Source of the DNA: JAUXFK01 sp034189035
GTDB lineage: Bacteria; Desulfobacterota; UBA8473
Direction: 5' to 3'
Length of the DNA stretch: 57,935 bases
NCBI GenBank assembly: GCA_034189035.1
Contig: JAXHVA010000016.1
Location: 1 to 57,935 of the forward strand
Shown: positions 1 to 9,044 of the stretch, one piece after another
How the letters are laid out: the number at the start of each line of letters is the position of its first letter
Position numbering within the stretch: the first letter of the stretch is position 1
The notes under the pieces: generated by a model
What the model was told of the DNA's origin: nothing
What the model saw: the letters and a program-made list of their open reading frames with translations, nothing else
Databases searched by the model: none
Translations under genes and position numbers: made by a program

Positions 1-147
1 AGAGGCAAAAGCTAGCCTGTTCGATTACATCGAATTATTTTATAATAGACAACGTCGTCATTCGGCTTTACAGTATATGAACCCTTGTCAATACGAGGTC
101 TTCAAAATGGCGGCTTAACACTGTGTCCACTTTTTCGGGGAAATATA
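1..147 (+). mobile_element. IS3-family element, right end (3' end of transposase orfB plus terminal repeat), left copy
   Basis: Positions 2-118 encode the last 38 residues of an IS3/IS150-type OrfB integrase: the segment ELFYNRQRRHSALQYMNP followed by a TAA at 116-118 is the classic rve C-terminus. Just after it, 124-140 reads TGTCCACTTTTTCGGGG, the usual right terminal repeat of this IS group. The same sequence occurs inverted at the other edge of the window (57786-57935). The coding parts are identical, and the two copies differ at a few bases between the stop codon and the tip. The element runs off the window, so its length and left end are not visible. The exact tip is uncertain; the two copies stay alike until about 147. 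Confidence 0.9.
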
Positions 148-148
148 A

Positions 149-330
149 GGTATTACTCAACGGGAATTAGCAAATGCTATTGATGTCCCATACCAGCGTG
201 TAAACGAAATAGTAAACCAAGACGGGGACTAACACCAAGCATGGCATCTCGCCTTGCTGAATTTTTGGTTATGTCAGAAGATTCTTGGATGAGCCTCCAA
301 TTAAGTTTGGATCTATTTAAAACTATGCTA
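149..330 (+). pseudogene. HigA-type antitoxin remnant (XRE family), 5'-truncated and frameshifted
   Basis: Translation from 149 gives GITQRELANAIDVPYQRVNE, which matches the helix-turn-helix of HigA/VapI antitoxins. After codons for IVNQDG the frame is lost near 228, and one frame over it resumes as GLTPSMASRLAEFLVMSEDS followed by WMSLQLSLDL, the usual HigA second half. The 5' part of the gene is missing exactly where the IS end lies, so IS insertion or a deletion at the IS end removed it. No HigB toxin is visible next to it. Family assignment is strong from motif order; the gene is clearly non-functional. Confidence 0.75.
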
Positions 331-394
331 TACATTCATAGATTAATTTCGCCCAACCAGGCAATCCACCTGATTTCACTGAGTAGCTTGTGAT

Positions 395-690
395 TCGGAG
401 GAGTTCAAATAACCTCGCTATCCCTTGGAAAAGTCTATATATCGACTATATTTCGTTGTACTCTTCCAATTGCTTTTCCCAAGCCATCTTCCGAAGCCGG
501 GACGGCAATAGGAAGAACGTGTTTTGCATCAGGCAGTAAGCCTATATATCCACATGACAAGGTTTGCAACGTTTTGGCATGAGAACTCTCTATTCCCTGT
601 AATCTTTCTCTTTGAAAAAGGTCTACTGGATTCGATTACCTCGTTGTGTTATATAGGTGGGAGGAGTTTCAGTGCAACAACACGACCTAT
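395..690 (-). pseudogene. REP-associated tyrosine transposase (RAYT, Y1_Tnp) remnant
   Basis: Read on the minus strand from about 690, one frame gives PTYITQRGNRIQ, stop, TFFKEKDYRE, stop, then KRCKPCHVDI, stop, AYCLM. A neighbouring frame continues with HVLPIAVPASEDGLGKAIGR. These are the ordered hallmarks of the Y1 transposase associated with REP elements (ITQRGNRRQ, TFF..EDY, WAYCLMPNHVHLIAVP, SEDGL.RAIG). At least three stops and one frameshift interrupt it, and the HUH catalytic pair is damaged (His-Val-Leu instead of His-Val-His). It is a decayed mobile-element gene with no activity expected. The ends are approximate. Confidence 0.7.
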
Positions 691-699
691 TCACACAAC

Positions 700-1861
700 A
701 ATCAAACAATACTATTGCAGATCTCTCTTGTCAATTAATTAAGTGTTATCTTTGAAATGGATTAATAAATGCCAAGAGATAAGAAAATCCGTAAATCATT
801 TGAGATCGCATATGATGGCTTACAAGGGACCATAGGGTATTTTTTCTATGTTACTGCATGTAAAGGCAGTGCTAAACATAACGAAATTTCCAAGAGGCTT
901 CCTCCCAATGCAATTCCGGTAACCCATGAATGGGTTCGTTATTACAACTGAAATGAATTATTGCAGATAATGGATTCATGTTTTGAATTATACCATGCCA
1001 GAATTTGCTTAATTTCATCGATAAGTATATTTGAGTCGGCTCTAAAAGACTTTATTGAAATGTTTAAATATTCTTGAGTATATTTCAAATAACAAATTCA
1101 AAAAACTTAAAAATTATAAACAGAAGCTGGTTTGGGCTTTCGAAACCGTCGAAGGGTCAAATTATGGGCCAAAATCTATGCAAGCAAGAATTCCTGATCC
1201 TTGTTTGCATGTTGATCACGCAAGACGCATTCGTAATCTTTGGGGGCACAATAATGGATTAATCAATGAAAACTATAAAAGTGACTGCATACAAGTCCCT
1301 GACAAGTCCGCGATTGTTGATGATACTTATCTGGAATACAAGAAGACGAAAAGAAAAATTCCGATTGCTTTAAATTCCAAAGGTTTTATAAACATTTGCT
1401 CCTCCCACATTGAGTTTCTTCATCAACTTCATTACAACATTTAGAAAGAATACTTTGGATAAAAAGTTATAGGGCATCAAGGAAAAAAATTGAATGGCAC
1501 AGAATTCTAATAGGAAAATAGGCAAAAGATAACAACCGCATTGACGACGGACTGGCAAAAGCTGCTCCGCTTGGATATGCGCCTTCCGCCAGCCGATTAT
1601 GCGGAGTGTTGAGCCCTCAGAATTTCTTTGCAGAATTTCACAAGTGTTGTGTCCCCAGAATTTTAAAATTTGTTGGAATTTGCGGGAGTTTTTGTTTCAG
1701 AAGAGTCTTCGATAAAATAGCAAGAATTGAAAAATCTATACTTGTAGATAATCATATGTGATATGAGTATAGAGGAGATTGAAGAAATCATCGATAAGGC
1801 AGCCAAGCGCAGCAACAGATTCTTGGAGAAATGGAACTGATTTGTTTTCCTTGACATAAAA
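700..1861. other. AT-rich degenerate region, no assignable gene
   Basis: This stretch has two open frames on the plus strand (769-951, 60 codons; 1055-1444, 129 codons, only a TTG start). Neither has a convincing ribosome-binding site or a domain I recognise. A 25-codon ORF at 1763-1840 encodes a charged peptide beginning MSIEEIEEIIDKAAKR but stands alone. Given the decayed antitoxin and transposase on its left, the region is probably more gene debris; a real small gene at 1055-1444 cannot be excluded. Confidence 0.4.
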
Positions 1862-1889
1862 TTGTCTATGATTAAAATGGCTATATACT
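1862..1889 (+). promoter_or_regulatory. Possible sigma-70 promoter upstream of the MBL-fold gene
   Basis: TTGTCT (1862-1867), a 16-bp spacer and TATACT (1884-1889) resemble a -35/-10 pair about 145 bp upstream of the hydrolase start. It is the best match in the gap, but AT-rich DNA gives such matches by chance. Confidence 0.35.
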
Positions 1890-2034
1890 AATAATGACAG
1901 CATTGTTGGCGTTGCCCGACTGTCTTCATCAAATTATCCTATTATCCGACGGGGTCATAATCGACAGTCACTCCTTGTAAGTGATCAACTTTTCTATCAG
2001 AGGAGACCCTTTTCTTTACATTTTGGAGGTTTCA

Positions 2035-2778
2035 ATGAAGCTTATAGATAATTTCTATGCATATCTCTGGCCTGGTGTCACCATGGCTGAGATGCAAAAA
2101 TACGGGAATAACTGTAATTCGTATCTTTTTGCAGGTGTTCTTCCAAAGAACAGACATGTCCTTATAGATCCTGGGGCAATCGTCAATGAGGTCAGGCAAA
2201 ATTGCCTGAACCGGCTGATTTCACAGATGCAAAATGACGGACTCAAGATTGAGGATGTCGGCTTGATACTGAATACTCATTTGCACCCAGACCATTACGG
2301 GGCATCTGAAGAACTGAGAAAGTTAAGTGGCGCACAGGTTGCCATTGGTAAAGGGGAAGACGAGTTCATCAAGCTTATGGGGGGCGAAATGTCTCAGGTA
2401 CTTAAGCAGATTGGAATCGATATGCCCGAAATCCACCCGGATTTTTACCTTGAAGAGGGGGGACTGCGTCTCAGTCAGGATCTGATCGTTGAGATAATCC
2501 ATACCCCAGGCCACTCACAAGGCCATATTGCGATTTTCTGGCCAGAAACAAGGGTTCTTATGGGAGGAGACCTGATATTCTCTGGAAGTACGGGACGCGT
2601 TGATATCCCAGGCGGAAATGCCCAGCAGCTCAAAGAGAGTATTGAGAAGGTTGCGAAGTTCGAAATCGAATACCTGTTAACCGGTCATCAATACGGCAGC
2701 CCGGGGATTATAGAGGGTGCAAAGACGATTAGACAGAACTATGATGTGATTCGAAGATACATCTTCCCGCATCTCTGA
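2035..2778 (+). CDS. Metallo-beta-lactamase-fold hydrolase
   Basis: A 247-residue soluble protein of the MBL superfamily (glyoxalase II-like branch). The zinc-binding motif HLHPDH lies near residue 83, followed by the later metal ligands in HTPGHSQGH (about residue 160), the Asp in GGDLIFSGSTGR and the final His in LTGHQYG. These are the five expected motifs in order, so the enzyme should be a di-metal hydrolase. The ATG at 2035 is chosen because GGAGG sits 6-7 bp upstream; an upstream in-frame GTG at 1981 has no such site. The substrate cannot be told: thioesters, lactones and S-acylglutathione are all known in the family. It stands alone between gene debris and a broken CoA ligase gene. Confidence 0.85.
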   Translation: MKLIDNFYAYLWPGVTMAEMQKYGNNCNSYLFAGVLPKNRHVLIDPGAIVNEVRQNCLNRLISQMQNDGLKIEDVGLILNTHLHPDHYGASEELRKLSGAQVAIGKGEDEFIKLMGGEMSQVLKQIGIDMPEIHPDFYLEEGGLRLSQDLIVEIIHTPGHSQGHIAIFWPETRVLMGGDLIFSGSTGRVDIPGGNAQQLKESIEKVAKFEIEYLLTGHQYGSPGIIEGAKTIRQNYDVIRRYIFPHL

Positions 2779-2922
2779 TACCTCAACGAGGTATACAGCG
2801 CCGTTTATTTGGAGTATCCCCTTTTTACCTTGATATTTGAAAACCGGCAGAGCGTATGGTAATAGACTTTAGGATAAAGGATTTCTTTTATCCCATAGGG
2901 ATTTATAAACTCAAACGCACTT

Positions 2923-4210
2923 TTGAGCGGAATCAATGGCGTTTCTCCTGATGCGCTTTTTGCGTATCAGGAGAAACGCTTGGCTGTGATCATTAATCAC
3001 GCTTACAACCATTTTCAGTATTATTATCATCGTCTTTTTAGGAAACTTGGACTGGAACCAACAGATATTAAAAATAGAGATGACCTGAAAAGATTGCCGA
3101 GATTATCTAAGGATATTGTCAGAAAAGAAAGAGCAAACCTCATAGCGGACAATGCTAAACAGTACAATCCGCTTGTTTATAAAACCAGCGGTACTACGGG
3201 TACACCGGTTGAAATCTACCTCGACAAGAACACCAATATCCTGGAGTTTTTTATTATTGGAGGCATTGGAGTTGGGCCGGATTCAAGCTTGGAGATCGTT
3301 TTGCAGAGCTGGGAAGCTTTTACTTTCTGTAACGCGATCATCTCACCGAAGCAACCTATTCATGGCAACCACATTTCCGAAGGCTTATGTTGAATAGCAG
3401 GCAAATTTCTCCTGACTGTATTAAAGAAATGGCCGACGCTATTCGAAATCATCGAGTAAAATTTCTAAAGGGCTCTGCCTCTGCTCTATACTTCCTGGCA
3501 TTATGTTTTAAAGAATCCAAAATCCAAGATATAACATTCAAAGCAACCTTCTCAAACGGTGAAGTCCTTACCCCTTAATATCGTGCCTTGGCTGAATCTG
3601 TCTTTAATTGCCCAATCCTCGACTCCTATGGGCAAATGGAACAGACAATCGGGATTTCGCAATGTATAATGGGCGGATATCATATTGACGCAGATTATGG
3701 ACTACTCGAATTCGATAATCCCAGAACTTCAGGAGATAATGGGACGATTTTGGCTCGGGCTATTGGAACTTCACTTTATAACATTGCCATGCCGCTGATC
3801 AGGTACGATGTGGGTGATGATATCGCGAAATCTCCACAAAGCCAGAAAGATGTCCGTGTGGGAGGTCTCTGCCCTTAATTAAGGCTATTTACGGTCGAAG
3901 CGAGGATACTATTGTTACTCCAGACGGTCGGTTTATAACATCAATGTTCATTGTTCCTGAATTTACATGAAGTGCAAGGTTTGTTCAATTTATCCAAGAA
4001 GACAAAAAGTCTTTGAAAATCAATGCTGTTGCTGATGAGTCATGGAATAATGAGCAAAGTAATACATTGGTATATTATGCGGTAAAGCTAGTTGGTAAAG
4101 ACATGTGTGTTTCTATCCATCTCATCACGCCGGACGAAATTGTTACAGACGCCTCCGGCAAAATCCGCTCAGTTATCTCTTATGTTAAAGCCTTTTCATC
4201 TCCCGTATAG
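2923..4210 (+). pseudogene. Phenylacetate-CoA ligase / PaaK-like adenylate-forming enzyme, broken
   Basis: The reading is spread over three frames. 2923-3393 carries an N-terminal part with the adenylation motif TSGTTGTPVEIYLD. A frameshift near 3390 leads to 3387-3578 (RNHRVKFLKGSASALYFLA), which ends in an in-frame TAA at 3576. The same frame goes on to 3878 with DSYGQMEQTIG and MPLIRYDVGDD, typical of PaaK/CapK-type ligases. Another frameshift and a TGA at about 3968 precede the C-terminal lid domain (IKAIYGRSEDTIVTPDGR, then to 4210). The total of about 430 codons matches a full family member, so the whole gene is present but carries two frameshifts and two stops. The intact protein would have activated an aryl or sugar-linked acid to its CoA ester. 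Confidence 0.85.
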
Positions 4211-4287
4211 AATATTTTTATGTTTATCCATTATATCAAAAATGCGTACCTCCTCTTGTTTTTTAATATAGCTTTTTTTCTAAGCGA

Positions 4288-4319
4288 CTCTTTACAAAGA
4301 GAGCTCAATAGCCATTGAG
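4288..4319. other. Two adjacent small hairpins downstream of amtB
   Basis: CTCTTT-AC-AAAGAG (4288-4301) and CTCAAT-AGCC-ATTGAG (4304-4319) are perfect short inverted repeats 40-70 bp beyond the amtB stop on the minus strand. There is no clean T run directly after either, so a classic terminator is not certain; they may form the operon's 3' end or be an mRNA-stability element. Confidence 0.35.
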
Positions 4320-4358
4320 TATAAAATACAATGATACATCTTTTTTACTTCGCGCTCT

Positions 4359-5651
4359 TTAATACCTATACCCAATCTCACCATGCTGTGTCTGATCGAG
4401 ACCAATGACCTCATCCTCTTCGCTCACTCGCAAGCCGACTATCTTATCCAAAACCAATATGATTATATATGTCCCTACGAAAGCATAAAAAACGGTAGCT
4501 AAAATACCTACAAACTGTACGACTAACTGGCTATAATTTCCCGCCAGCACCCCACTTCCTCCGATTGTGACAAATATGCCCGTAGCAAGAGCCCCCCAGA
4601 TTCCTCCTACTCCATGGATACCAAATACATCAAGGGAATCATCGTATCCGATCTTTACTTTTAAAAGGACAGCTCTGTAACACAAGATTCCAGCAACCAG
4701 ACCGATGATTATGGCCGGACCCGGTTTTACAAAGCCGGCTGCAGGGGTAATTGCAACCAAACCCGCTACTATTCCAGAAGCAAACCCCAATGCACTCGGC
4801 CTTCCCTGATGTTTCCATTCATATAAAAGCCATGAAAGGGCCGCAGATGACGAGGCCAGGTGCGTGGTGATAAAAGCCAGCCCTGCACTGGTGTTTGCTG
4901 CGAGAGCGCTCCCTGCATTAAAACCAAACCAGCCAATCCAAAGAAGTCCGGCCCCAAGCAAGGTGATGGTCATGTTATGGGGGATCAATGTTTCCTTAAG
5001 GTATCCCTTCCGCTTACCAAGTATAATGATTGCAGCCAGCGAAGAAATGCCGGAGGATATATGAACTACTGTCCCACCGGCAAAGTCCAGGGCCCCCATA
5101 TTGTAAAGCCAGCCCCCTTCGCCCCAGACCCAATGAGCGATAGGGTCATAAATAACTGTACTCCAAAGAACTATGAAAAGCAAAAAAGCGCTGAACTTTA
5201 CTCGCTCTGCCAGTGCACCGCTGATAAGTGCAGGGGTAATAATGGCGAACATCCCCTGAAACATAATGAATACATAAAGGGGGATGTCTCCGTGTAGGGT
5301 GCAAGGGTTTATCCCATTTAATAAGAAAAAATCGAGGCCTCCGATTATACCCCTTATATCTGGCCCAAATGCAAGTGTATATCCAATAACAACCCACTGG
5401 ATACTGATGATCGCCATAGCCAAAAAACTATGCATCATCGTAGCAAGGACATTTTTACTCCTCACCATCCCTGCATAGAACAATGCAAGGCCCGGTAACA
5501 TAAGCAAAACCAGGGCAGAAGATACCATCATCCATGCCGTATTTCCTGAATCACAATTCAAGACCTGCTGTTCTGTAGCTCCATATGCTGAAATGTTGCA
5601 GACAAAAATAACTGACAAGACAAGTAATAACTCAAATAATCTTTTACACAT
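4359..5651 (-). CDS. amtB: Ammonium transporter AmtB
   Basis: A 430-residue Amt/Mep/Rh-family inner-membrane channel. An N-terminal signal peptide (about residues 1-24, ending ISAYGA) precedes eleven expected membrane helices. The twin pore histidines are visible in GGTVVHISSGISS and FGIHGVGGIWG. The C-terminal cytosolic tail (after VLDKIVGLRVSEEDEVIGLD) is the part that docks PII in homologues. It lies 15 bp after glnB, and the glnB-amtB pairing is the classic arrangement in which the PII protein gates the channel. It should be transcribed with glnD and glnB from the sigma-54 promoter at 8742-8757, so expression is expected under ammonium limitation. Confidence 0.96.
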   Translation of the reverse strand: MCKRLFELLLVLSVIFVCNISAYGATEQQVLNCDSGNTAWMMVSSALVLLMLPGLALFYAGMVRSKNVLATMMHSFLAMAIISIQWVVIGYTLAFGPDIRGIIGGLDFFLLNGINPCTLHGDIPLYVFIMFQGMFAIITPALISGALAERVKFSAFLLFIVLWSTVIYDPIAHWVWGEGGWLYNMGALDFAGGTVVHISSGISSLAAIIILGKRKGYLKETLIPHNMTITLLGAGLLWIGWFGFNAGSALAANTSAGLAFITTHLASSSAALSWLLYEWKHQGRPSALGFASGIVAGLVAITPAAGFVKPGPAIIIGLVAGILCYRAVLLKVKIGYDDSLDVFGIHGVGGIWGALATGIFVTIGGSGVLAGNYSQLVVQFVGILATVFYAFVGTYIIILVLDKIVGLRVSEEDEVIGLDQTQHGEIGYRY

Positions 5652-5666
5652 ACGATCTAACCTCCA

Positions 5667-6005
5667 TTACAAAGCGTCTTCTTTTCGCTCTCCTGTTCTT
5701 ATCCGAATTGCCTCTTCCACTGGCAGGACAAATATCTTTCCGTCTCCGATCTTTCCGGTCCTTGCAGACTTCTCTATAGTCTCTACCACCTTTGAAACCA
5801 TGCTATCCTCTATTACGATTTCTATTTTTATTTTAGGCACAAAATCGATTACATATTCCGCACCTCTATAGATTTCAGTATGGCCTTTTTGACGGCCAAA
5901 GCCCTTCACTTCCGATACGGTCATCCCCTGTACTCCCAATTTTGTTAGCTTCTCTTTAACTTCATCCAGTTTAAAGGGTTTAATAATCGTTTCAATCTTC
6001 TTCAT
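5667..6005 (-). CDS. glnB: Nitrogen regulatory PII protein GlnB/GlnK
   Basis: A 112-residue PII signal protein of canonical length. The T-loop is intact, with the uridylylation tyrosine at residue 51 (GAEYVIDFVPK), and the nucleotide-binding segments TGKIGDGKIFV and IRIRTGE are present. The trimer senses ATP/ADP and 2-oxoglutarate and would regulate the adjacent AmtB and be modified by the GlnD encoded just upstream; its start overlaps the glnD end by 14 bp. By location it corresponds to GlnK. It is distinct from the NifI1/NifI2 proteins at 39556-40286. Confidence 0.95.
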   Translation of the reverse strand: MKKIETIIKPFKLDEVKEKLTKLGVQGMTVSEVKGFGRQKGHTEIYRGAEYVIDFVPKIKIEIVIEDSMVSKVVETIEKSARTGKIGDGKIFVLPVEEAIRIRTGERKEDAL

Positions 6006-8619
6006 AACTTCCTCCTGATATTGTTAATGTATTGAGAAGGCTTTCCCTTACCCTCTTCAGCTCTTTTTTATCGTAAATCTTTTGGCCAAATATATCTCTC
6101 ACATAGAAGCTGTCTGTAACATACGTAAGGCGAGTCGCTATTTTTGCTCTATAGATTGAGATTCCCATATCTGAAATGGCTTTTGTGACCGAATAGAGAA
6201 GCCCGAATCGATCGTTGGCCTCCACATCGATCACTGTGTAAAAGTCTGATGAATCATTGTCGATATGGATTATGGTTTTGATATCCCGAATACTCTTTGT
6301 TTTAGAATGAAGATGCGTCGCCTTTTTCTTGACCAGTTCTTCGACTTTTACCCTTCCATCTATTCCCCTTTCAAGATTTTCTCGTATGGCCTCCCATTCT
6401 TGCTGATCTATACTTTCATCGTTATACAGGGAATTCACGCGAAGAAGCTCAATAGCGATCCCGTCACTTCTTGTATCTATCTGTGCATCGAGGATATTCA
6501 TGCCGTGATAAACCATTACACCGCAAACCTGAGAAAACAGCCCATGAAAATCCGGTGTGGCTATAAAGATATCATAATAGCCTTTATTCAGTTTATGCCG
6601 CACCTCAAAGGCCAGGGCCTTATTGTCCAGATTGTAACACAATAAAATGAGGTTAGAAATTATATCAGGTCTATTATTGAGAAGGTATCTAGATGGAGTT
6701 AAATCAAAATTGTAATTGATTTCTTCCATAGGCATTTTAGAACGGAGTTCTATTATGACTTTATTTCTGATATTCTCGAGTGCATCAACCATACCTTCCA
6801 TAACAAAGTCTCCTTTTTCCAGGATATGGAAAGCCTTGATATACAGCTCTTGTAAAAGGCTGGCCTTCCATGAGTTGAATGCCTCTGCCCTTGATGCCTT
6901 CAAATCCGCAAAGGTCAGGATGTAGAGCATCCTCAATCTATCCACGCCTTCTATCTTTTGGGCAAATTGAATAATCAAATTCTCATCGGACAGGTCCCTT
7001 CTTTGAGCTACACTGGACATGTAGATGTGATTCTCTACCAAAAAAGCTATCAGCTCTGTATCTTCTTTGGAAAGTCTCATACGATCCGCTATTGCATAGG
7101 CAATCTCTACGCCTTTCTCCACATGGTCTGCATCGAAAGCCTTTCCCAAATCATGAAAGAGAAGAGCAAGAAAGATTAATTCTGCCCTGTTTTCTTCCTT
7201 GACTAAATTGCTGAGAAAGGGAAAGGAGCCTTTATAAGAATCCAAAAGAAGGTTTTCAAACTCCTCAACAGCAAAGAGGGTGTGGATATCAACAGTATAG
7301 ACGTGATAATAATACGGCTGAGGAAGACTGGTTATACTGGCAAATTCAGGGATAAACCTGGCTAGAAATCCAAGCCTGTGCATCGTGTTAAGAGTCTTTG
7401 CAACTCCTCTCTTTCCCCTCAGAATCGATATAAAGGAACAGTTCACATCCATAGAATTCCTGAACTCTTCATCTACGAGGCTCAAATTCTCTCTAATACG
7501 TTCCTGGGTATCGATGTCGATTTCTTTGTTCAGTTTCTGAGAATACCTGAATACCTTCATCATAGGCCTGGGATTTTCCCTAAAAAGGTCAGGATCTACA
7601 ATTGATATCCTGTTGTTCTTTATCTCAAAGCCGTGGTCCATCCTTTTAGAAGACACCTTCTTCCTGATTCTCTTCATCCTACTTCGGTTTCTCTGTGACC
7701 TCTCGATCAACACTGATGAGAGATACTTTATATTCTCAGCACACTGATAATAGTCGTGCATGAATCGTCCCACCCTTAACCTTGAATCAGGGCCATAGTA
7801 GCCAAGAGCTTTTGCTATCTTCTCCTGATACGCAAAGGCAAGGTGATCGTTTTTTCTACCGCTTACAAGATGGAGACCGTTCCTCACCTTCCACAGAAAT
7901 TCAACAGACTCATTCAATACAGAGAGCTCCCATGAAGAAAGCACCCCCTTTGCCTCTAATTCACCTATTTCCTTTGCCTGGAACCCAACTTTGGCTATCC
8001 ACAGGGCGCTCTGAATATCCCTCAAGCCACCCTCCCCCTCTTTCAGATGGGGTTCCAGCAAATACAGAGAGTCACCATAATACTTACGCCTCGAGGCTAT
8101 ATCATTCAACTGTTCTGAGATAAAGTAATTAACGCCCTTAGACAATGCATTCTTGACGATTGATCTGTGAAATCGACAGTACAGACCTCTGTCGCCCATA
8201 AGATAGCGCATCTCCATCAGGGAGGTCCTCACTGTAATATCCTCTTTCATCATGCTGAGACAATCCTTCAGGGTCCTGTTACAGTACCCAACTGTTATTC
8301 CGGCATCCCATAGGGGATAGAGCATCCTGCCTGTGATATCCTCTATACTGCCCGTGAACCTCTGCGGTATTAAAAACATGATGTCTACGTCAGAGTAAGG
8401 ACTCAGCTCTTCCCTACCGTAACCACCCAATGCTGCAATAGCATATCCTTTGTTGTCTGTGTTCCCCTTACAAGACGAGTCAGCAACAAAGATATTCTTG
8501 AGACATTCATCCATAACACTAGAGTATCTTCTTGCAAGTTCACGACCATACAATCCATTCCTGTATTCTTTTCCCAATCGGACGATGCTTTCTTTTACGT
8601 GCTCTTTGAGGTATTCCAA
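5992..8619 (-). CDS. glnD: PII uridylyltransferase / uridylyl-removing enzyme GlnD
   Basis: An 875-residue protein with all GlnD domains in order: nucleotidyltransferase (GGYGREELSPYSDVD near residues 65-80, the GxxxRxEL and DxD signatures), a central GlnD helical region, an HD hydrolase domain (LFHDLGKAFDADHVEKG near residue 490), and two C-terminal ACT domains (from about 690 and 795) that sense glutamine. It adds UMP to and removes it from PII Tyr51. A TTG appears to be the start, with GGAAA upstream. It leads the glnD-glnB-amtB operon; having sensor modifier, PII and channel in one transcript is compact compared with enteric bacteria, where glnD is unlinked. Confidence 0.95.
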   Translation of the reverse strand: MEYLKEHVKESIVRLGKEYRNGLYGRELARRYSSVMDECLKNIFVADSSCKGNTDNKGYAIAALGGYGREELSPYSDVDIMFLIPQRFTGSIEDITGRMLYPLWDAGITVGYCNRTLKDCLSMMKEDITVRTSLMEMRYLMGDRGLYCRFHRSIVKNALSKGVNYFISEQLNDIASRRKYYGDSLYLLEPHLKEGEGGLRDIQSALWIAKVGFQAKEIGELEAKGVLSSWELSVLNESVEFLWKVRNGLHLVSGRKNDHLAFAYQEKIAKALGYYGPDSRLRVGRFMHDYYQCAENIKYLSSVLIERSQRNRSRMKRIRKKVSSKRMDHGFEIKNNRISIVDPDLFRENPRPMMKVFRYSQKLNKEIDIDTQERIRENLSLVDEEFRNSMDVNCSFISILRGKRGVAKTLNTMHRLGFLARFIPEFASITSLPQPYYYHVYTVDIHTLFAVEEFENLLLDSYKGSFPFLSNLVKEENRAELIFLALLFHDLGKAFDADHVEKGVEIAYAIADRMRLSKEDTELIAFLVENHIYMSSVAQRRDLSDENLIIQFAQKIEGVDRLRMLYILTFADLKASRAEAFNSWKASLLQELYIKAFHILEKGDFVMEGMVDALENIRNKVIIELRSKMPMEEINYNFDLTPSRYLLNNRPDIISNLILLCYNLDNKALAFEVRHKLNKGYYDIFIATPDFHGLFSQVCGVMVYHGMNILDAQIDTRSDGIAIELLRVNSLYNDESIDQQEWEAIRENLERGIDGRVKVEELVKKKATHLHSKTKSIRDIKTIIHIDNDSSDFYTVIDVEANDRFGLLYSVTKAISDMGISIYRAKIATRLTYVTDSFYVRDIFGQKIYDKKELKRVRESLLNTLTISGGSYEED

Positions 8620-8661
8620 TGTAGTTTTCCAAAAGATGTTTTACTGCTTTTTTGGTAACAA

Positions 8662-8681
8662 CTTAGCTTTTTGAAAAGAGT
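8662..8681 (-). promoter_or_regulatory. Conserved 19-bp dyad element, copy 1 (glnD leader)
   Basis: The minus strand reads ACTCTTTTCAAAAAGCTAA here, centred on the dyad CTTTT-CA-AAAAG. The same 19 bases occur without mismatch at 47455-47474 and 55663-55682. This copy lies about 43-62 bp upstream of the glnD TTG and about 60 bp downstream of the sigma-54 promoter at 8742-8757, so it is inside the expected 5' leader. Copies 1 and 2 also share downstream bases of the form TACCAA..AGCA.TAA. It may be an operator or an RNA leader element for nitrogen genes; its function is not known. Confidence 0.6.
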
Positions 8682-8741
8682 TGAGCCAGCCCTTACCTTT
8701 CTACCCATTGTAATTTAGTATTTTGTAAGCTTATACAAAAA

Positions 8742-8757
8742 TACAATACCTATGCCA
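8742..8757 (-). promoter_or_regulatory. Sigma-54 (-24/-12) promoter of glnD-glnB-amtB
   Basis: The minus strand reads TGGCATAGGTATTGTA, which fits TGGCAC-N5-TTGCA with the GG (-24) and GT (-12) dinucleotides 10 bp apart. Transcription would start near 8731, giving a leader of about 110 nt before glnD. The -12 GT variant is also found at the nifH promoter in this window. The rest of the 8620-9044 gap shows no gene. Confidence 0.65.
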
Positions 8758-9044
8758 ATTTCTTAAAGGAGACTACTGCCTTCATCTAAGGACTTCAATA
8801 TAAGGCATTTAATAATTTTTTCTCTAGACTGGCAAAGCTATCTGCCAAAGACATAATGCTCTAATCTGAGCAGTTTCTGAGGACGACCTCGATTAATATG
8901 TTGATGAATTCGTTATCCGTAAAGCTATTTACCACCAGATGCTTATTTCTGGGCATACTTTTCAAAATGGGGCATAATGGCATGACGCAATATAATTCTC
9001 TGTTCACAGATATCACCGTAAAGGTATCAATAGGTTATTCCGAG

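Noticed and set aside
4211..4358. Riboswitch or attenuator between the broken ligase and amtB
   Set aside because: The hairpins are short and lie at the 3' end of amtB, and no conserved riboswitch core is recognisable.
4860..5297. 145-codon open frame on the plus strand opposite amtB
   Set aside because: It lies entirely inside the strongly supported amtB gene in antisense and has a skewed composition (Cys, Lys, Pro) with no motif.
8832..8850. TGGCA-N8-TGCCA inverted repeat, also sigma-54-like
   Set aside because: The spacing between GG and GC is 11 bp, and a better site with correct spacing exists at 8742-8757; kept only as a possible weak dyad.
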